From the NCBI RefSeq assembly GCF_012933655.1, contig NZ_JABBJJ010000045.1:1-52320 (forward strand): 52,320 nt of DNA, read 5' to 3'. This document shows positions 8,153 to 16,556 of this stretch, piece by piece; within the stretch, counting starts at the first letter, position 1; every line of letters begins with the position of its first letter. The notes under the pieces are model-generated. The model had not been told where the DNA came from. It worked only from the letters and a program-made list of their open reading frames with translations, and did not search any database. Origin of the DNA: Pyxidicoccus fallax (lineage in GTDB: Bacteria > Myxococcota > Myxococcia > Myxococcales > Myxococcaceae). Made by a program: the position numbers and the translations under genes.

Positions 8153-8977
8153 ATGAAGACCTGGTTCATCACTGGCATTTCCCGTGGCCTTGGCCTGGCG
8201 CTGGCGCGGGCGGCCCTTTCCCGGGGAGACACCGTCATCGGCACCGTCCGCGGTGGCGCGCCGAAGCTGCCGGCCGGCCCCGGACGGCTGCATGTGCTGG
8301 AGCTCGAGCTGTCCGACGCCCGCGCAGTGGAGGCCACCGTGGCGAAGGCCTTCGAGCTGGCGGGACGCATCGACGTCATCGTCAACAACGCCGGCTACGG
8401 CCTGCTCGGGACGGTGGAGCAGGCCACGGACGCGGAGGTGGAGCGGCTGTTCACGGTCGACGTCTTCGGCCCGTTCCGCGTCATCCGCGCCGCCCTGCCG
8501 CGCCTGAGGGCCCAGCGCTCCGGGCACATCGTCAACATCACCTCCATCGCGGGGCGGGCGCCGGGGACGGGCTCGGCGCTGTACGCGGCGGCGAAGTTCG
8601 CGCTGGAAGGGCTGTCGGCCAGCCTCGCCCAGGAGGTGGCATCGCTCGGTATCCGTGTGACGGCCGTGGCACCCGGCGCGTTCCGCACGGACTTCCTCTC
8701 CGCGCATTCCATTCGCAAGAGCGAGGCGCCGGGGAGCGACTACGCCGCGACGGTGGGACGGACGACGAAGGCGTTCGACGACATGGCGGGAAAGCAGCTC
8801 GGGGACCCGGAGAAGGGCGCCGCCGCCATCCTCGCGGCCGTGGACGCCGAGCACCCACCGCTGCACCTGCTGCTGGGCTCGGATGCGCTGCGGCGGGCCC
8901 GGGAGAAGCTCGACGTCGTCATCGAGGAGATGAACGCTTGGGAGGCCGTGACGCGCGGCACCGACTTCACGAGTTGA
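8153..8977 (+). CDS. Short-chain dehydrogenase/reductase (classical SDR)
   Basis: NAD(P)-dependent oxidoreductase of 274 residues. It shows the Rossmann loop TGISRGLG near residue 7, NNAGYG near residue 80, the catalytic Ser in NITSIAGRAPG and the YAAAK active-site pair near residue 144. The TVRGG segment after the second strand suggests an Arg for NADP preference (inference). The start ATG follows GGGAG. It is divergent from a LysR gene and is its likely target, a common arrangement for SDRs of this type. Substrate is unknown. Confidence 0.94.
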   Translation: MKTWFITGISRGLGLALARAALSRGDTVIGTVRGGAPKLPAGPGRLHVLELELSDARAVEATVAKAFELAGRIDVIVNNAGYGLLGTVEQATDAEVERLFTVDVFGPFRVIRAALPRLRAQRSGHIVNITSIAGRAPGTGSALYAAAKFALEGLSASLAQEVASLGIRVTAVAPGAFRTDFLSAHSIRKSEAPGSDYAATVGRTTKAFDDMAGKQLGDPEKGAAAILAAVDAEHPPLHLLLGSDALRRAREKLDVVIEEMNAWEAVTRGTDFTS

Positions 8978-9063
8978 GCGTGTTTCTCGCCCGCAGCATG
9001 ATTCCCGGCGCCTGTCGGCGGTCGCCCTCCGGCGGCGCGATGGGCCTCGACCCGGGAGACATC

Positions 9064-9477
9064 ATGCGAAACATCGTGGCGCGTCTGGCTGTGCTGTCAT
9101 TGGTGACGTTCGGAGGGCCCGCGCTGGCCGCGGACAAGTCCGCCGGGCCCGCGGTGAAGCCCCTCACGCAGCAGGACCTGGAGAACCATGCGGGCGCGGG
9201 CTGCACCCTGGACAAGGGGAAGGCGACCTACCTCATCGACGATCTCGAGAAGGGCGTGGTGCGGGTGGATGGGAAGGTCATCGAGCTCAAGCCAGCCAAG
9301 GCGGACAGCAACCTGTCCCAGCTCGAGAAGAAGGGCGACACCTTCCAGTACTCCGACGCCAGCGTGGGGCTCACCGTCGAGGTCGCGATGGTCACGAGCA
9401 AGGCGGCGAAGCTCACGGTGACGAAGGACGGCAAGACGACGACCGTGACGAAGCTGACGCTGTCCTGCGGCGACTGA
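9064..9477 (+). CDS. Exported protein of unknown function
   Basis: Small protein of 137 residues with a clear Sec signal peptide: MRNIVARLAVLSLVTF then a cleavage-like site GPALA|ADKS. The mature part is rich in Lys, Thr and Asp and looks like a beta-rich domain with two cysteines (GAGCTLD and LTLSCGD) near its two ends, which could form a disulfide in the periplasm. The first half, CTLDKGKATYLIDDLEKGVVRVDGKVIEL, reads as paired strands that could cap a small barrel. The ATG at 9064 has a GGGAG leader. I do not recognise a family. Confidence 0.8.
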   Translation: MRNIVARLAVLSLVTFGGPALAADKSAGPAVKPLTQQDLENHAGAGCTLDKGKATYLIDDLEKGVVRVDGKVIELKPAKADSNLSQLEKKGDTFQYSDASVGLTVEVAMVTSKAAKLTVTKDGKTTTVTKLTLSCGD

Positions 9478-9523
9478 GCCGCGGGGCATCCGCGGGTCGA
9501 ACACCATCACGCTGGAGCGTTCG

Positions 9524-9541
9524 CTCCCTCCTTCGGGGGAT
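9524..9541 (+). repeat. Dispersed hairpin element, copy A
   Basis: CTCCCTC-CTTC-GGGGGA forms a six-pair stem with a conserved T:G pair and a four-base loop. It lies about 50 bases after the exported-protein stop and 120 bases before the hydrolase start. Three other copies occur at 10563-10580 (opposite strand), 11029-11046 and 35038-35055. It could be a terminator or a 5' leader element. Confidence 0.5.
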
Positions 9542-9663
9542 CTCCCCTCATGCCTGGCGCACTACCGTGAGTGCGCGAACGGGACCTGCGCGGTGCAGCC
9601 AACTGTGCCGCGCGTGGACCTGGCATCCCTGGCATCGAGCCGGGGCACCCGAAGGAAGACCTG

Positions 9664-10539
9664 ATGAGCACCTTCACCACGGCGGATGGCTGCAGGCTGG
9701 ACTACCACCTCGCGGGCTCCATCACGAGCGAGCGCACCCTGGTCCTGCTGCACGGCTGGTCGCAGTCGCGCGCGATGTTCGATCGAGTGATTCCCATGCT
9801 GGCCCGGCACTACCGTGTCGTCAGCTACGACCAGCGAGGCCACGGGGAATCCGGCCGCCCGCCGCACGGCGCTCGCATCGCCCGGCTCGCGCGTGACCTC
9901 GACGAGCTCCTGACGCACCTTCAAATCGAGCAGGCGGACTTCGCGGGCCACTCCATGGGCGCCTCGGTGCTGTGGAGCTACCTCGACCTGTTCGGCTCCG
10001 CGAAGGTGAGCTCGCTGGTCATCATCGATCAGCCCAGTGCCTGCACCCTCCTTCCCTGGCTCGACAAGGCCAGTGCGTCCGAGGTGGGGGCCATCGTGGA
10101 CTTTTCCGGTGCCGAGGCCTTCTGCAAGGGCTTCATGGGGCCCGACGCGGCGAGCGTGCGGCACCAGTTCCTCGCCTCCATGCTCACCCGGCGGATTCCC
10201 GCCGAGGACCTGGCGTGGCTCTACCAGGAGAACCTCAAGCTCGACGGCGGCTTCGGCTCACGGCTGCTGCTGGACCACCTCATGCAGGACTGGCGCGACG
10301 TGCTGCCACGCATCGACGTGCCGACGCTGGTGCTCGCGGGCGAGGTCAGCCACGTCAATCCGGCGTCGCAGAAGTGGAGCGCCGAGCACATTCCCGGAGC
10401 CCGGCTGCATGTCTTCACCGCGGAGGAGGGGGGCGCGCACTTCCCGTTCTTCGAGCGGCCGGAGACCTTCGCGGTCGCCTTGCGCTCCTTCCTCGACGCC
10501 CAGCCAGCGCCGCGTGCTCGGGCACGCACCGTCTCCTGA
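9664..10539 (+). CDS. Alpha/beta-fold hydrolase
   Basis: Serine hydrolase of 291 residues. The oxyanion region is LLHGWSQS near residue 32, followed by YDQRGHGES, the nucleophile elbow GHSMGAS near residue 97 and a late acidic/His segment, with LVLAGEVSHVNP carrying the usual position of the Asp and GGAHFPFFERP carrying the catalytic His. This matches non-heme peroxidase/haloperoxidase-like and ester hydrolases; the exact reaction is not assigned. The ATG at 9664 follows GAAGGAAG. The 186-base upstream region holds dispersed hairpin copy A. Confidence 0.92.
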   Translation: MSTFTTADGCRLDYHLAGSITSERTLVLLHGWSQSRAMFDRVIPMLARHYRVVSYDQRGHGESGRPPHGARIARLARDLDELLTHLQIEQADFAGHSMGASVLWSYLDLFGSAKVSSLVIIDQPSACTLLPWLDKASASEVGAIVDFSGAEAFCKGFMGPDAASVRHQFLASMLTRRIPAEDLAWLYQENLKLDGGFGSRLLLDHLMQDWRDVLPRIDVPTLVLAGEVSHVNPASQKWSAEHIPGARLHVFTAEEGGAHFPFFERPETFAVALRSFLDAQPAPRARARTVS

Positions 10540-10562
10540 CGCGCTGTTTCCAACTCGTCGGA

Positions 10563-10580
10563 CTCCCCCGAATGAGGGAG
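10563..10580 (-). repeat. Dispersed hairpin element, copy B
   Basis: On the minus strand this reads CTCCCTC-ATTC-GGGGGAG, a seven-pair stem with the same T:G pair and NTTY loop as the other copies. As in copy D at 35038, a GATAAGG precedes it by about ten bases (here 10593-10599 on the minus strand). It sits between the hydrolase stop and the DoxX-like start. Confidence 0.5.
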
Positions 10581-10629
10581 GCCGCGCGCCCCTTATCCGC
10601 GATACAAGCGCGTTACATCAGCGAATAGG

Positions 10630-11010
10630 GTGGGACCGGTGCAACGCCTCTTCTCGATGTTTCCCGCTGGCGGTCCCGGGGCCGGGTTGCTGTTGCTGCG
10701 TCTGGCGGTTGCCCTGTCCCTGCTGCTCCACCCCTCCGGCGGACCTCTGATGCAGGCGATGCTCGCGCTCCCCGCGATTGGACTCTGCCTCGGAGTCCTG
10801 ACACCGCTCCTCGCGACCGTGTGCTTCCTGTTCTCCTTCCACGACTTCCTCGTCGTCGGCGGCGCGACCCTTCCCGAGACGGGCATCCGGTTCCTCATCA
10901 CGGGCGCGTTGGCGCTCCTCGGTCCCGGAGCGCTCTCGCTGGACGCGCGGTTGTTCGGAAGACGCGTCATCACCGTGCCGCCGCGCAAGAATCAAGGCGT
11001 CGGAGAGTAG
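10630..11010 (+). CDS. DoxX-like small membrane protein
   Basis: Integral membrane protein of 126 residues with four predicted helices: LLLLRLAVALSLLLH, AMLALPAIGLCLGVL, LLATVCFLFSFHDFLV and FLITGALALLGPGALSL, then a basic cytosolic tail RLFGRRVI. The RLAVALSLL and LPETGIRFLITGALALLGPGALSLDARLFG pattern is like the DoxX/DoxD family. The start is a GTG; a second GTG at 10639 has a better purine stretch (GGGTGGGA) and would shorten the protein by three residues. No redox partner is adjacent, so its role is open. Confidence 0.75.
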   Translation: MGPVQRLFSMFPAGGPGAGLLLLRLAVALSLLLHPSGGPLMQAMLALPAIGLCLGVLTPLLATVCFLFSFHDFLVVGGATLPETGIRFLITGALALLGPGALSLDARLFGRRVITVPPRKNQGVGE

Positions 11011-11028
11011 CGGGCCGGCGGGACTTCG

Positions 11029-11046
11029 CTCCCTCTTTTGGGGGAG
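11029..11046 (+). repeat. Dispersed hairpin element, copy C
   Basis: CTCCCTC-TTTT-GGGGGAG makes a seven-pair stem with the conserved T:G pair. It begins 18 bases after the DoxX-like stop and lies about 90 bases before the isochorismatase start, so it could terminate the first gene or lie in the leader of the second. Confidence 0.5.
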
Positions 11047-11134
11047 TCGAGACATGCGCTTTCGGGTGTTTCACGTCAATTTCAGACGCTCTACTGTGTC
11101 TGACATCACCCCCACCGAAAGAGGAAACACTCTC

Positions 11135-11794
11135 ATGCTGCCCAAGGCTACCCCTACGCCCGGAAAGGGCCTGCTGACGCCCACCGACCACGCCCTGATC
11201 CTGATCGATCACCAGTCGCAGATGACCTTCGCGACGCACTCGATTGATATCGCGACGCTGCGCAACAACACCGCGTTGATCTCCAAGGCCGCCGCCGGCT
11301 TCCGCGTTCCGACCCTGCTGACCACGGTCGCGGAGAAGAGCTTCTCGGGGCCGCTGTTCCCGGAGATCACCGAGGCGTTCCCCGAGGCGAAGGTCTACGA
11401 CCGCACCAGCATGAACGCCTGGGAAGACAAGCAGGTGATTGCCCAGGTCAACGCGTTCGAGAAGGAGCGGCTGGTGTTCGCGGGCCTGTGGACGGGCGTG
11501 TGCATCGTGGGGCCCGTCCTGTCGGCCATCGACCAGGGCTTCAAGACGTTCGTCATCACCGATGCCTGCGGTGACGTTTCCGACGAGGCCCACGAGCGCG
11601 CGGTGGCGCGGATGGTCCAGGCCGGCGCGGCTCCGATGACCAGCCTCCAGTACCTGCTCGAGCTGCAGCGCGACTGGGCACGTGAGGCCACGTATGGCCT
11701 GACCACCGGCATCGCCAAGATCCACGGCGGCGGCTACGGCATCGGCATCCAGTACGCCAAGACGATGTTCGGAGCCTCCGAAGGCGGTCACTGA
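11135..11794 (+). CDS. Isochorismatase-family cysteine hydrolase (YcaC-like)
   Basis: Cytosolic hydrolase of 219 residues. The catalytic Asp sits in LILIDHQSQM near residue 23 and the catalytic Cys in LWTGVCIVGPVLSA near residue 118, with the cis-peptide region following. The sequence matches the YcaC-like branch, whose substrates are mostly unknown, rather than true isochorismatases or nicotinamidases. The ATG at 11135 follows AAAGAGGAAACA. The downstream amidohydrolase starts 83 bases later; the pair recurs in proteobacteria as I recall, and both are hydrolases of amide-like bonds, suggesting linked steps in a degradation route (inference). Confidence 0.9.
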   Translation: MLPKATPTPGKGLLTPTDHALILIDHQSQMTFATHSIDIATLRNNTALISKAAAGFRVPTLLTTVAEKSFSGPLFPEITEAFPEAKVYDRTSMNAWEDKQVIAQVNAFEKERLVFAGLWTGVCIVGPVLSAIDQGFKTFVITDACGDVSDEAHERAVARMVQAGAAPMTSLQYLLELQRDWAREATYGLTTGIAKIHGGGYGIGIQYAKTMFGASEGGH

Positions 11795-11877
11795 TTGATG
11801 GCCATGCGGCCATCGGACGTCTCAAGCGATAACGATTGTCTCCGGCGCGGATCGCCGGAATGGGAAGGACTGTACCG

Positions 11878-13743
11878 ATGGCCGACATGATCGTCAGAAA
11901 TGCCCGGATCACCACCCTGGACCGGGACAACCCATCGGCAACGGCGCTGGCTGTCGCCGGTGGCAACGTGCTGGTGGTCGGCGACGAGGCCTCGGTGATG
12001 GCGCATGCCACCGCCGGGACTCGCGTCATCGATGCCGGGGGCCGGCGCCTGATTCCCGGCCTCAATGACAGCCACCTGCATCTGATTCGCGGTGGCCTGA
12101 ACTACAACATGGAGCTGCGCTGGGACGGCGTGCGCACGCTGGCCGACGCGATGGCCATGCTGAAGGAGCAGGTGGCGCGGACGCCGGCGCCGCAGTGGGT
12201 GAGGGTGGTGGGCGGCTTCAGCGAGCACCAGTTCGCCGAGAAGCGGCTGCCGACGCTGCGCGAGCTCAACGAGGCCGCGCCAGAGACGCCGGTCTTCATC
12301 CTGCACCTGTACGACCGGGCACTCCTCAACCGCGCCGCCTTGCACGCGGTCGGCTACACCAAGGACAGCCCCGAGCCGCTCGGTGGGCGGATCGAGCGCG
12401 ACGCGGCCGGCAACCCCACCGGCCTGCTGCTGGCCAAACCCAATGCGCTCATCCTGTACGCGACGCTGGCGATGGGGCCGAAGCTGCCGCCGGAGTTCCA
12501 GCTCAACTCCACCCGTCACTTCATGCGCGAGCTGAACCGCCTGGGCATCACCTCGGTCATCGATGCCGGCGGAGGCTTCCAGAACTACCCGGAAGACTAC
12601 GAGATCATCCAGAAGCTGCATGCCGACGGCGAGCTGACGGTGCGCATCGCCTACAACCTGTTCACCCAGAAGAAGGGTGGGGAGCTCGCGGACTTCGACA
12701 GGTGGTCGAAGATGCTGAAGCCGCTCCAGGGCGACGGCATGCTGCGCCACAACGGCGCTGGCGAGATGCTGGTCTTCTCGGCGGCGGACTTCGAGGACTT
12801 CCGCGAGCCGCGCCCGGAGCTTCCGAAGGGCATGGAGGGCGAGCTGGAGGACGTGGTGCGCCTGCTGGCGCAGCGCCGCTGGCCGTTCCGCATCCATGCC
12901 ACCTATGACGAGAGCATCAGCCGCGTGCTCGATGTCTACGAGAAGGTGAACCGCGAGGTGCCCTTCGACGGGCTGCACTGGTTCATCGACCACGCGGAGA
13001 CGATCTCCGAGCGCAACATCGAGCGCGTGCGCGCGCTGGGCGGCGGTATCGCCATCCAGCATCGCATGGCGTACCAGGGCGAGTACTTCGCGGAGCGCTA
13101 CGGCGCCGCGGCGACCCGGAACACGCCGCCCGTGCGCAAGATGCTGGCCGCGGGCCTGCCGGTCGGCGCCGGCACCGATGCCACGCGCGTGGCCAGCTAC
13201 AACCCGTGGGTGTCGCTGTACTGGCTCGTCACCGGCCGCACCGTGGGCGGGCTGGCGATGTATGGCGATGACAACCTGCTGGAGCGGGAAGAGGCGCTGC
13301 GCCTGTACACGCACGGCAGCGCCTGGTTCTCCCATGAGCAGGATCGCAAGGGCGTGCTGAAGGCCGGCCAGTATGCCGACTTCGCGCTGCTGTCCTCGGA
13401 CTTCCTCCACGTGCCGGAAGAGGCCATCAAGGACATCACCAGCGTGCTGACGGTGATGGGGGGCAGGGTGGTGCACGGCAGTGGGGACTTCGGCCCGCTC
13501 GCGCCCGTGCTGCCCAGGCCCATGCCGGACTGGTCTCCGGTGAACCGGTTCGGTGGCTACCAGGGCGGCACCCCGGCGCAGGTCCGGGCCCAGTTCGCCC
13601 AGGCGCAACGGCATTCGCACGCACCCGGAACGTCGTGCGCGGCGCATGGCGGCGGCAAGGCTCATGCAACGCACGCTCCGGCGCGGGGTGGCGGGCTGCT
13701 CGACTTCTGGGGCGCCTGGGGATGCTTGTGCCATGCCTTCTGA
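11878..13743 (+). CDS. YtcJ-like metal-dependent amidohydrolase
   Basis: Amidohydrolase superfamily enzyme of 621 residues, longer than the usual 520-560. Metal-binding features include NDSHLHL near residue 66, the His in the RIHATYDES strand near residue 341, WFIDHAE near residue 369 and the late GTDATRV Asp near residue 437. The N-terminal beta-sandwich (MIVRNARITTLD) returns at KAGQYADFALLS. An unusual Gly/His/Cys-rich tail of about 45 residues ends in DFWGAWGCLCHAF. Its stop overlaps the MFS start by 11 bases, so the genes are translationally coupled. The substrate is unknown; family members hydrolyse amides or formamides. Confidence 0.92.
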   Translation: MADMIVRNARITTLDRDNPSATALAVAGGNVLVVGDEASVMAHATAGTRVIDAGGRRLIPGLNDSHLHLIRGGLNYNMELRWDGVRTLADAMAMLKEQVARTPAPQWVRVVGGFSEHQFAEKRLPTLRELNEAAPETPVFILHLYDRALLNRAALHAVGYTKDSPEPLGGRIERDAAGNPTGLLLAKPNALILYATLAMGPKLPPEFQLNSTRHFMRELNRLGITSVIDAGGGFQNYPEDYEIIQKLHADGELTVRIAYNLFTQKKGGELADFDRWSKMLKPLQGDGMLRHNGAGEMLVFSAADFEDFREPRPELPKGMEGELEDVVRLLAQRRWPFRIHATYDESISRVLDVYEKVNREVPFDGLHWFIDHAETISERNIERVRALGGGIAIQHRMAYQGEYFAERYGAAATRNTPPVRKMLAAGLPVGAGTDATRVASYNPWVSLYWLVTGRTVGGLAMYGDDNLLEREEALRLYTHGSAWFSHEQDRKGVLKAGQYADFALLSSDFLHVPEEAIKDITSVLTVMGGRVVHGSGDFGPLAPVLPRPMPDWSPVNRFGGYQGGTPAQVRAQFAQAQRHSHAPGTSCAAHGGGKAHATHAPARGGGLLDFWGAWGCLCHAF

Positions 13744-15358
13744 CGCTCCGTCGGCTGGGGCCTGGGCCCCGCTTCGCCATCCCCCGTTTCGCGCGCTCTG
13801 GCTGGCCGTCCTGGCCAGCAACGTAGGGACCTGGGTCCAGGATGTCGCCGCCTCCTGGTTCATGTCGGAGCGCACGAGTTCACCGCTGATGGTCGCCGCG
13901 GTGCAGTCCGCGACGACGCTGCCGGTCGTGGCGTTCGCGCTCGTCGCCGGCACGCTGGCGGACATCGTCGACCGCCGGCGGTACCTGCTCGTGGCGCAAC
14001 TGTGGATGCTCTTCATGGCCACGATGGTGGCCCTGCAGGCCCATGCTGGCCGGCTCGAGGCCTGGTCCCTGCTGTGCCTGACGTTCGCGCTCGGCACGGG
14101 TGCGGCGATGGCAATGCCCGCCCAGGCGGCGACCACCGCTGACCTGGTCCCGCGCCCGATGCTGGCGCCCGCGGTGGCGTTGAGCTCCATCGGTGTGAAC
14201 ATCGCGCGCTCCCTCGGCCCGGCCCTGGGCGGGTTGGTCGTGGCGCGATTCGGAGCGGCCTGGGCGTTCTCACTGAATGCGCTGTCGTTCCTGGCCGTGG
14301 TGTTCGTGCTGTGGCGGTGGAAGCCGGCGAAGTCCGTCTCGACGCTGCCCGTCGAGTCCTTCGGCGGCGCACTGCGCGCGGGGTTGCGCTACGCGCTGCA
14401 GGCCGGCGAGTTCCGGTCGGTGCTCATCAAGTCGGCCTGCTTCTTCGTGTTCGCCAGCGCGCTCCCCGCGCTGATGCCCATCGTGGTCCGGCAGGAGCTC
14501 TCCGCCGGGGCGGGCACCTATGGATTGTTGCTGGGATTCATCGGCGCGGGAGCCATCGGGGGGGCCATCGCCCTGCCGAAGCTGCGCGAGCGGTTCGATG
14601 CGGACACGCTCGTGCCAGCGGCGACCCTGATCTACGCCTGCTCCATGCTGGTCCTGGCGGGCATCCGCGACGTGCGGCTGCTCTGCGTGGCGATGCTGGC
14701 CAACGGCGCTTCGTGGCTCACCGTGCTGTCCTCGCTGCAGACCGCCGCGCATGTCTCGGTCCCCGCGTGGGTCCGTGCCCGGGCGCTGTCGCTCTACATC
14801 GTCGTCTTCTCGGCGGGCATGGCGGGAGGCAGCCTCATCTGGGGCACGGTCGCGCAGCAGGCGGGCACCGGCATCGCGTTGACGGTGGCGGCGATCCTGG
14901 CGGTGCTCGCGGGTGTCTTCTCGCTGCGGTTCCGTCTGAGCGCCGCCATGGCGCGGGACAACACCCCGTCCGCCCATTGGGCGCGGCCGGCCGTGGCCGA
15001 AGGAATCGACCATGCCCGGGGGCCGGTGCTCGTGACGGTGGAGTACCTCATCGAGCCAGCGGACCGGGAGGAGTTCCTGCATCACCTCCACCAGCTCGGA
15101 GGCACCCGCCGGCGCGACGGCGCGGTGCAGTGGGGCGTGATGGAGGACGCCGCGCAGCCGGGCCGCTTCCTCGAATACTTCATCGTCGATTCCTGGCTGG
15201 AGCACCTCCGCCAGCATGAGCGTGTCACCCACGAGGAGCAGCGCTTGCAGGACAGGATTCGCGCCCTGCATCGCGACGCACAACCGCCGTCCGTGCGCCA
15301 CTTCGTCGGGGCCACGCCGTCGAGCCCCCACGCTGTCGTCTTGGAGAACGTCTCGTGA
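13733..15358 (+). CDS. MFS transporter with C-terminal ABM-like domain
   Basis: Twelve-helix major facilitator of the MFS_3/EntS-like group, 541 residues. The first helices begin at FRALWLAVLASNVGTWVQ, and the MFS loop signature GTLADIVDRRRYLL lies between helices 2 and 3. After about residue 410 comes a soluble domain (GPVLVTVEYLIEPADREEFLHHL to EYFIVDSWLEHLRQHERVT) with the dimeric alpha/beta barrel pattern of antibiotic-biosynthesis-monooxygenase-like proteins. The fusion is known in this transporter group. It overlaps the amidohydrolase upstream and a XapX gene downstream (GTGA), so import of the amidohydrolase substrate or export of its product is likely. Confidence 0.92.
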   Translation: MPSDAPSAGAWAPLRHPPFRALWLAVLASNVGTWVQDVAASWFMSERTSSPLMVAAVQSATTLPVVAFALVAGTLADIVDRRRYLLVAQLWMLFMATMVALQAHAGRLEAWSLLCLTFALGTGAAMAMPAQAATTADLVPRPMLAPAVALSSIGVNIARSLGPALGGLVVARFGAAWAFSLNALSFLAVVFVLWRWKPAKSVSTLPVESFGGALRAGLRYALQAGEFRSVLIKSACFFVFASALPALMPIVVRQELSAGAGTYGLLLGFIGAGAIGGAIALPKLRERFDADTLVPAATLIYACSMLVLAGIRDVRLLCVAMLANGASWLTVLSSLQTAAHVSVPAWVRARALSLYIVVFSAGMAGGSLIWGTVAQQAGTGIALTVAAILAVLAGVFSLRFRLSAAMARDNTPSAHWARPAVAEGIDHARGPVLVTVEYLIEPADREEFLHHLHQLGGTRRRDGAVQWGVMEDAAQPGRFLEYFIVDSWLEHLRQHERVTHEEQRLQDRIRALHRDAQPPSVRHFVGATPSSPHAVVLENVS

Positions 15359-15582
15359 ACTGGAAATTCTGCGTTGGCCTGCTGCTCGGCTTCGCCATCG
15401 GCCTGGGTTGCCGCTGGCTGGGCATTCCCGTACCCGCGCCGCCGGTGCTGGTGGGTGCCTCGCTCGTGGTCGCCATGACGAGCGGCTACCTGCTGGCCGA
15501 CAAGTTCCTCGCGGCGCACCCCGCGCGTCATCGCCAGAACTGCGGTGGGCCCAGCGGCGACACCCAGGAGAAGCTCACATGA
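15355..15582 (+). CDS. XapX-domain small membrane protein 1
   Basis: Protein of 75 residues with two helices, VGLLLGFAIGLGCRWLGIPVP and VLVGASLVVAMTSGYLLAD, joined by the proline-rich VPAPP turn that marks XapX/DUF1427 proteins. It has an extra hydrophilic tail of about 22 residues ending in GDTQEKLT. The GTG start overlaps the MFS stop in a GTGA, so translation is coupled. XapX proteins are small transport-associated membrane proteins whose action is not known. Confidence 0.85.
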   Translation: MNWKFCVGLLLGFAIGLGCRWLGIPVPAPPVLVGASLVVAMTSGYLLADKFLAAHPARHRQNCGGPSGDTQEKLT

Positions 15583-15737
15583 TGCAGCTCATGGTCGGTC
15601 CTGTCCTGGCGTTGGCCATCGGTGCCGGCTGCCGCCTGCTCGACATCCCGTTGCCGGCGCCGCCGAAGCTGCAAGGCGCGCTGCTGGTGGTGGCGATGAC
15701 CGTCGGCTTCCTGGTCGGAGACAAGCTCCTGGGCTGA
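15579..15737 (+). CDS. XapX-domain small membrane protein 2
   Basis: Second XapX protein of 52 residues: two helices, VGPVLALAIGAGCRLLDIPLP and LLVVAMTVGFLVGDKLLG, around the same PLPAPP turn. Its ATG overlaps the stop of the first XapX gene in an ATGA, and the two are clearly related (IGxGCRxLxIPxPAPPxLxGAxLVVAMTxG), so they arose by duplication. It may form a heteromeric membrane unit with copy 1 (inference). Confidence 0.85.
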   Translation: MMQLMVGPVLALAIGAGCRLLDIPLPAPPKLQGALLVVAMTVGFLVGDKLLG

Positions 15738-15895
15738 GCGGACACCCCCGGCATCACGTGAGCTCCGGCGGGCCGGGCGTCCCACCGTGGAAAATGGGGC
15801 CGAAATCGATTTTTTAAACGCGGGAGGCTCCTGGGGATTCTCCGGGCATTCACGACGCACACGGGCCCGCTCACCGGGCCCTCGGAGCCCTTTCC

Positions 15896-16525
15896 ATGAA
15901 GACCGCCCACGCCGCGGCTGCCGCGCTGTTCGCCTCGCTCACCCTGCCCACGCTTGCCCATGCCGCGGAGCGCATGCCCTCCGGTCCCCCGGGCTCCGTC
16001 CTCGATACGCCCTCGTACGGTCACCGGCTCGACGTGGGCGGCAGCTTCGGCCTCAACAACGCCGGAGGGATTGGCTTCTTCACCGGCTTCGGTCTGGCGG
16101 CCGACCTGCGGCTGGTGGACTCCCTCTCCGTGGGCGCCGGGGTGGGCGGAGGGCTGTGGGGCCCGCGCTTCACCGCGCACTCGCGCATCTACCCGCTGGG
16201 TGTGTCGCGCTCGTTCTTCCTCCAGGGCGCGCTGGCGCACAACCTCGGGCGCAACAACTGGGTCGGCGGCGATGATGAGGAGGACGGGGGCGTCCACGTC
16301 ACCCGCTCCGACGTCACCACCGCCAACGCCTCGCTGGGCTGGCGCAAGGACCTGGGCTCCCGTGGGTGGCTGGTCTTCGAGGCGGGCTGGGCCTTCCGCC
16401 TGGACACCCCGCGGTTCCAGACGGGCGGCGAGCGCCCGCTGACCGAGATGGAGGAGCAGGTGCTGCGCTTCGCCCGTCCTGGGGGCGTGGTGCTGGGCAT
16501 CTCGGGCGGCTTTTCCGTTTTCTAG
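15896..16525 (+). CDS. Exported, probable outer-membrane beta-barrel protein
   Basis: Protein of 209 residues with a Sec signal peptide (MKTAHAAAAALFASLTLPTLAHA|AER). The mature part alternates polar and hydrophobic residues in strand pairs, such as HRLDVGGSFGLN, GIGFFTGFGLAADLRLV and LSVGAGVGGGLWG, and ends in Phe (GGFSVF), which fits a small outer-membrane barrel. An acidic insert GGDDEEDGG near residue 126 may be a loop. The start follows GGAG. A short GGGCCC hairpin (15863-15881) lies in its leader, and the DNA near 15792-15822 is unusually AT-rich for this genome, a likely promoter. The function is unknown. Confidence 0.78.
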   Translation: MKTAHAAAAALFASLTLPTLAHAAERMPSGPPGSVLDTPSYGHRLDVGGSFGLNNAGGIGFFTGFGLAADLRLVDSLSVGAGVGGGLWGPRFTAHSRIYPLGVSRSFFLQGALAHNLGRNNWVGGDDEEDGGVHVTRSDVTTANASLGWRKDLGSRGWLVFEAGWAFRLDTPRFQTGGERPLTEMEEQVLRFARPGGVVLGISGGFSVF

Positions 16526-16556
16526 GCGGTTCCAGTAGTCTGCCGCGCGCCCCGCC

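Noticed and set aside
10588..10602. GATAAGG element as a promoter at copy B
   Set aside because: The same motif precedes copy D, but one copy points against the flanking genes and no -35-like element is clear, so no promoter is annotated.
11788..14202. 804-codon frame on the minus strand
   Set aside because: Antisense to the amidohydrolase and MFS genes, which have clear motifs and coupled starts. The minus frame is Arg/Ala/His-rich without domains.
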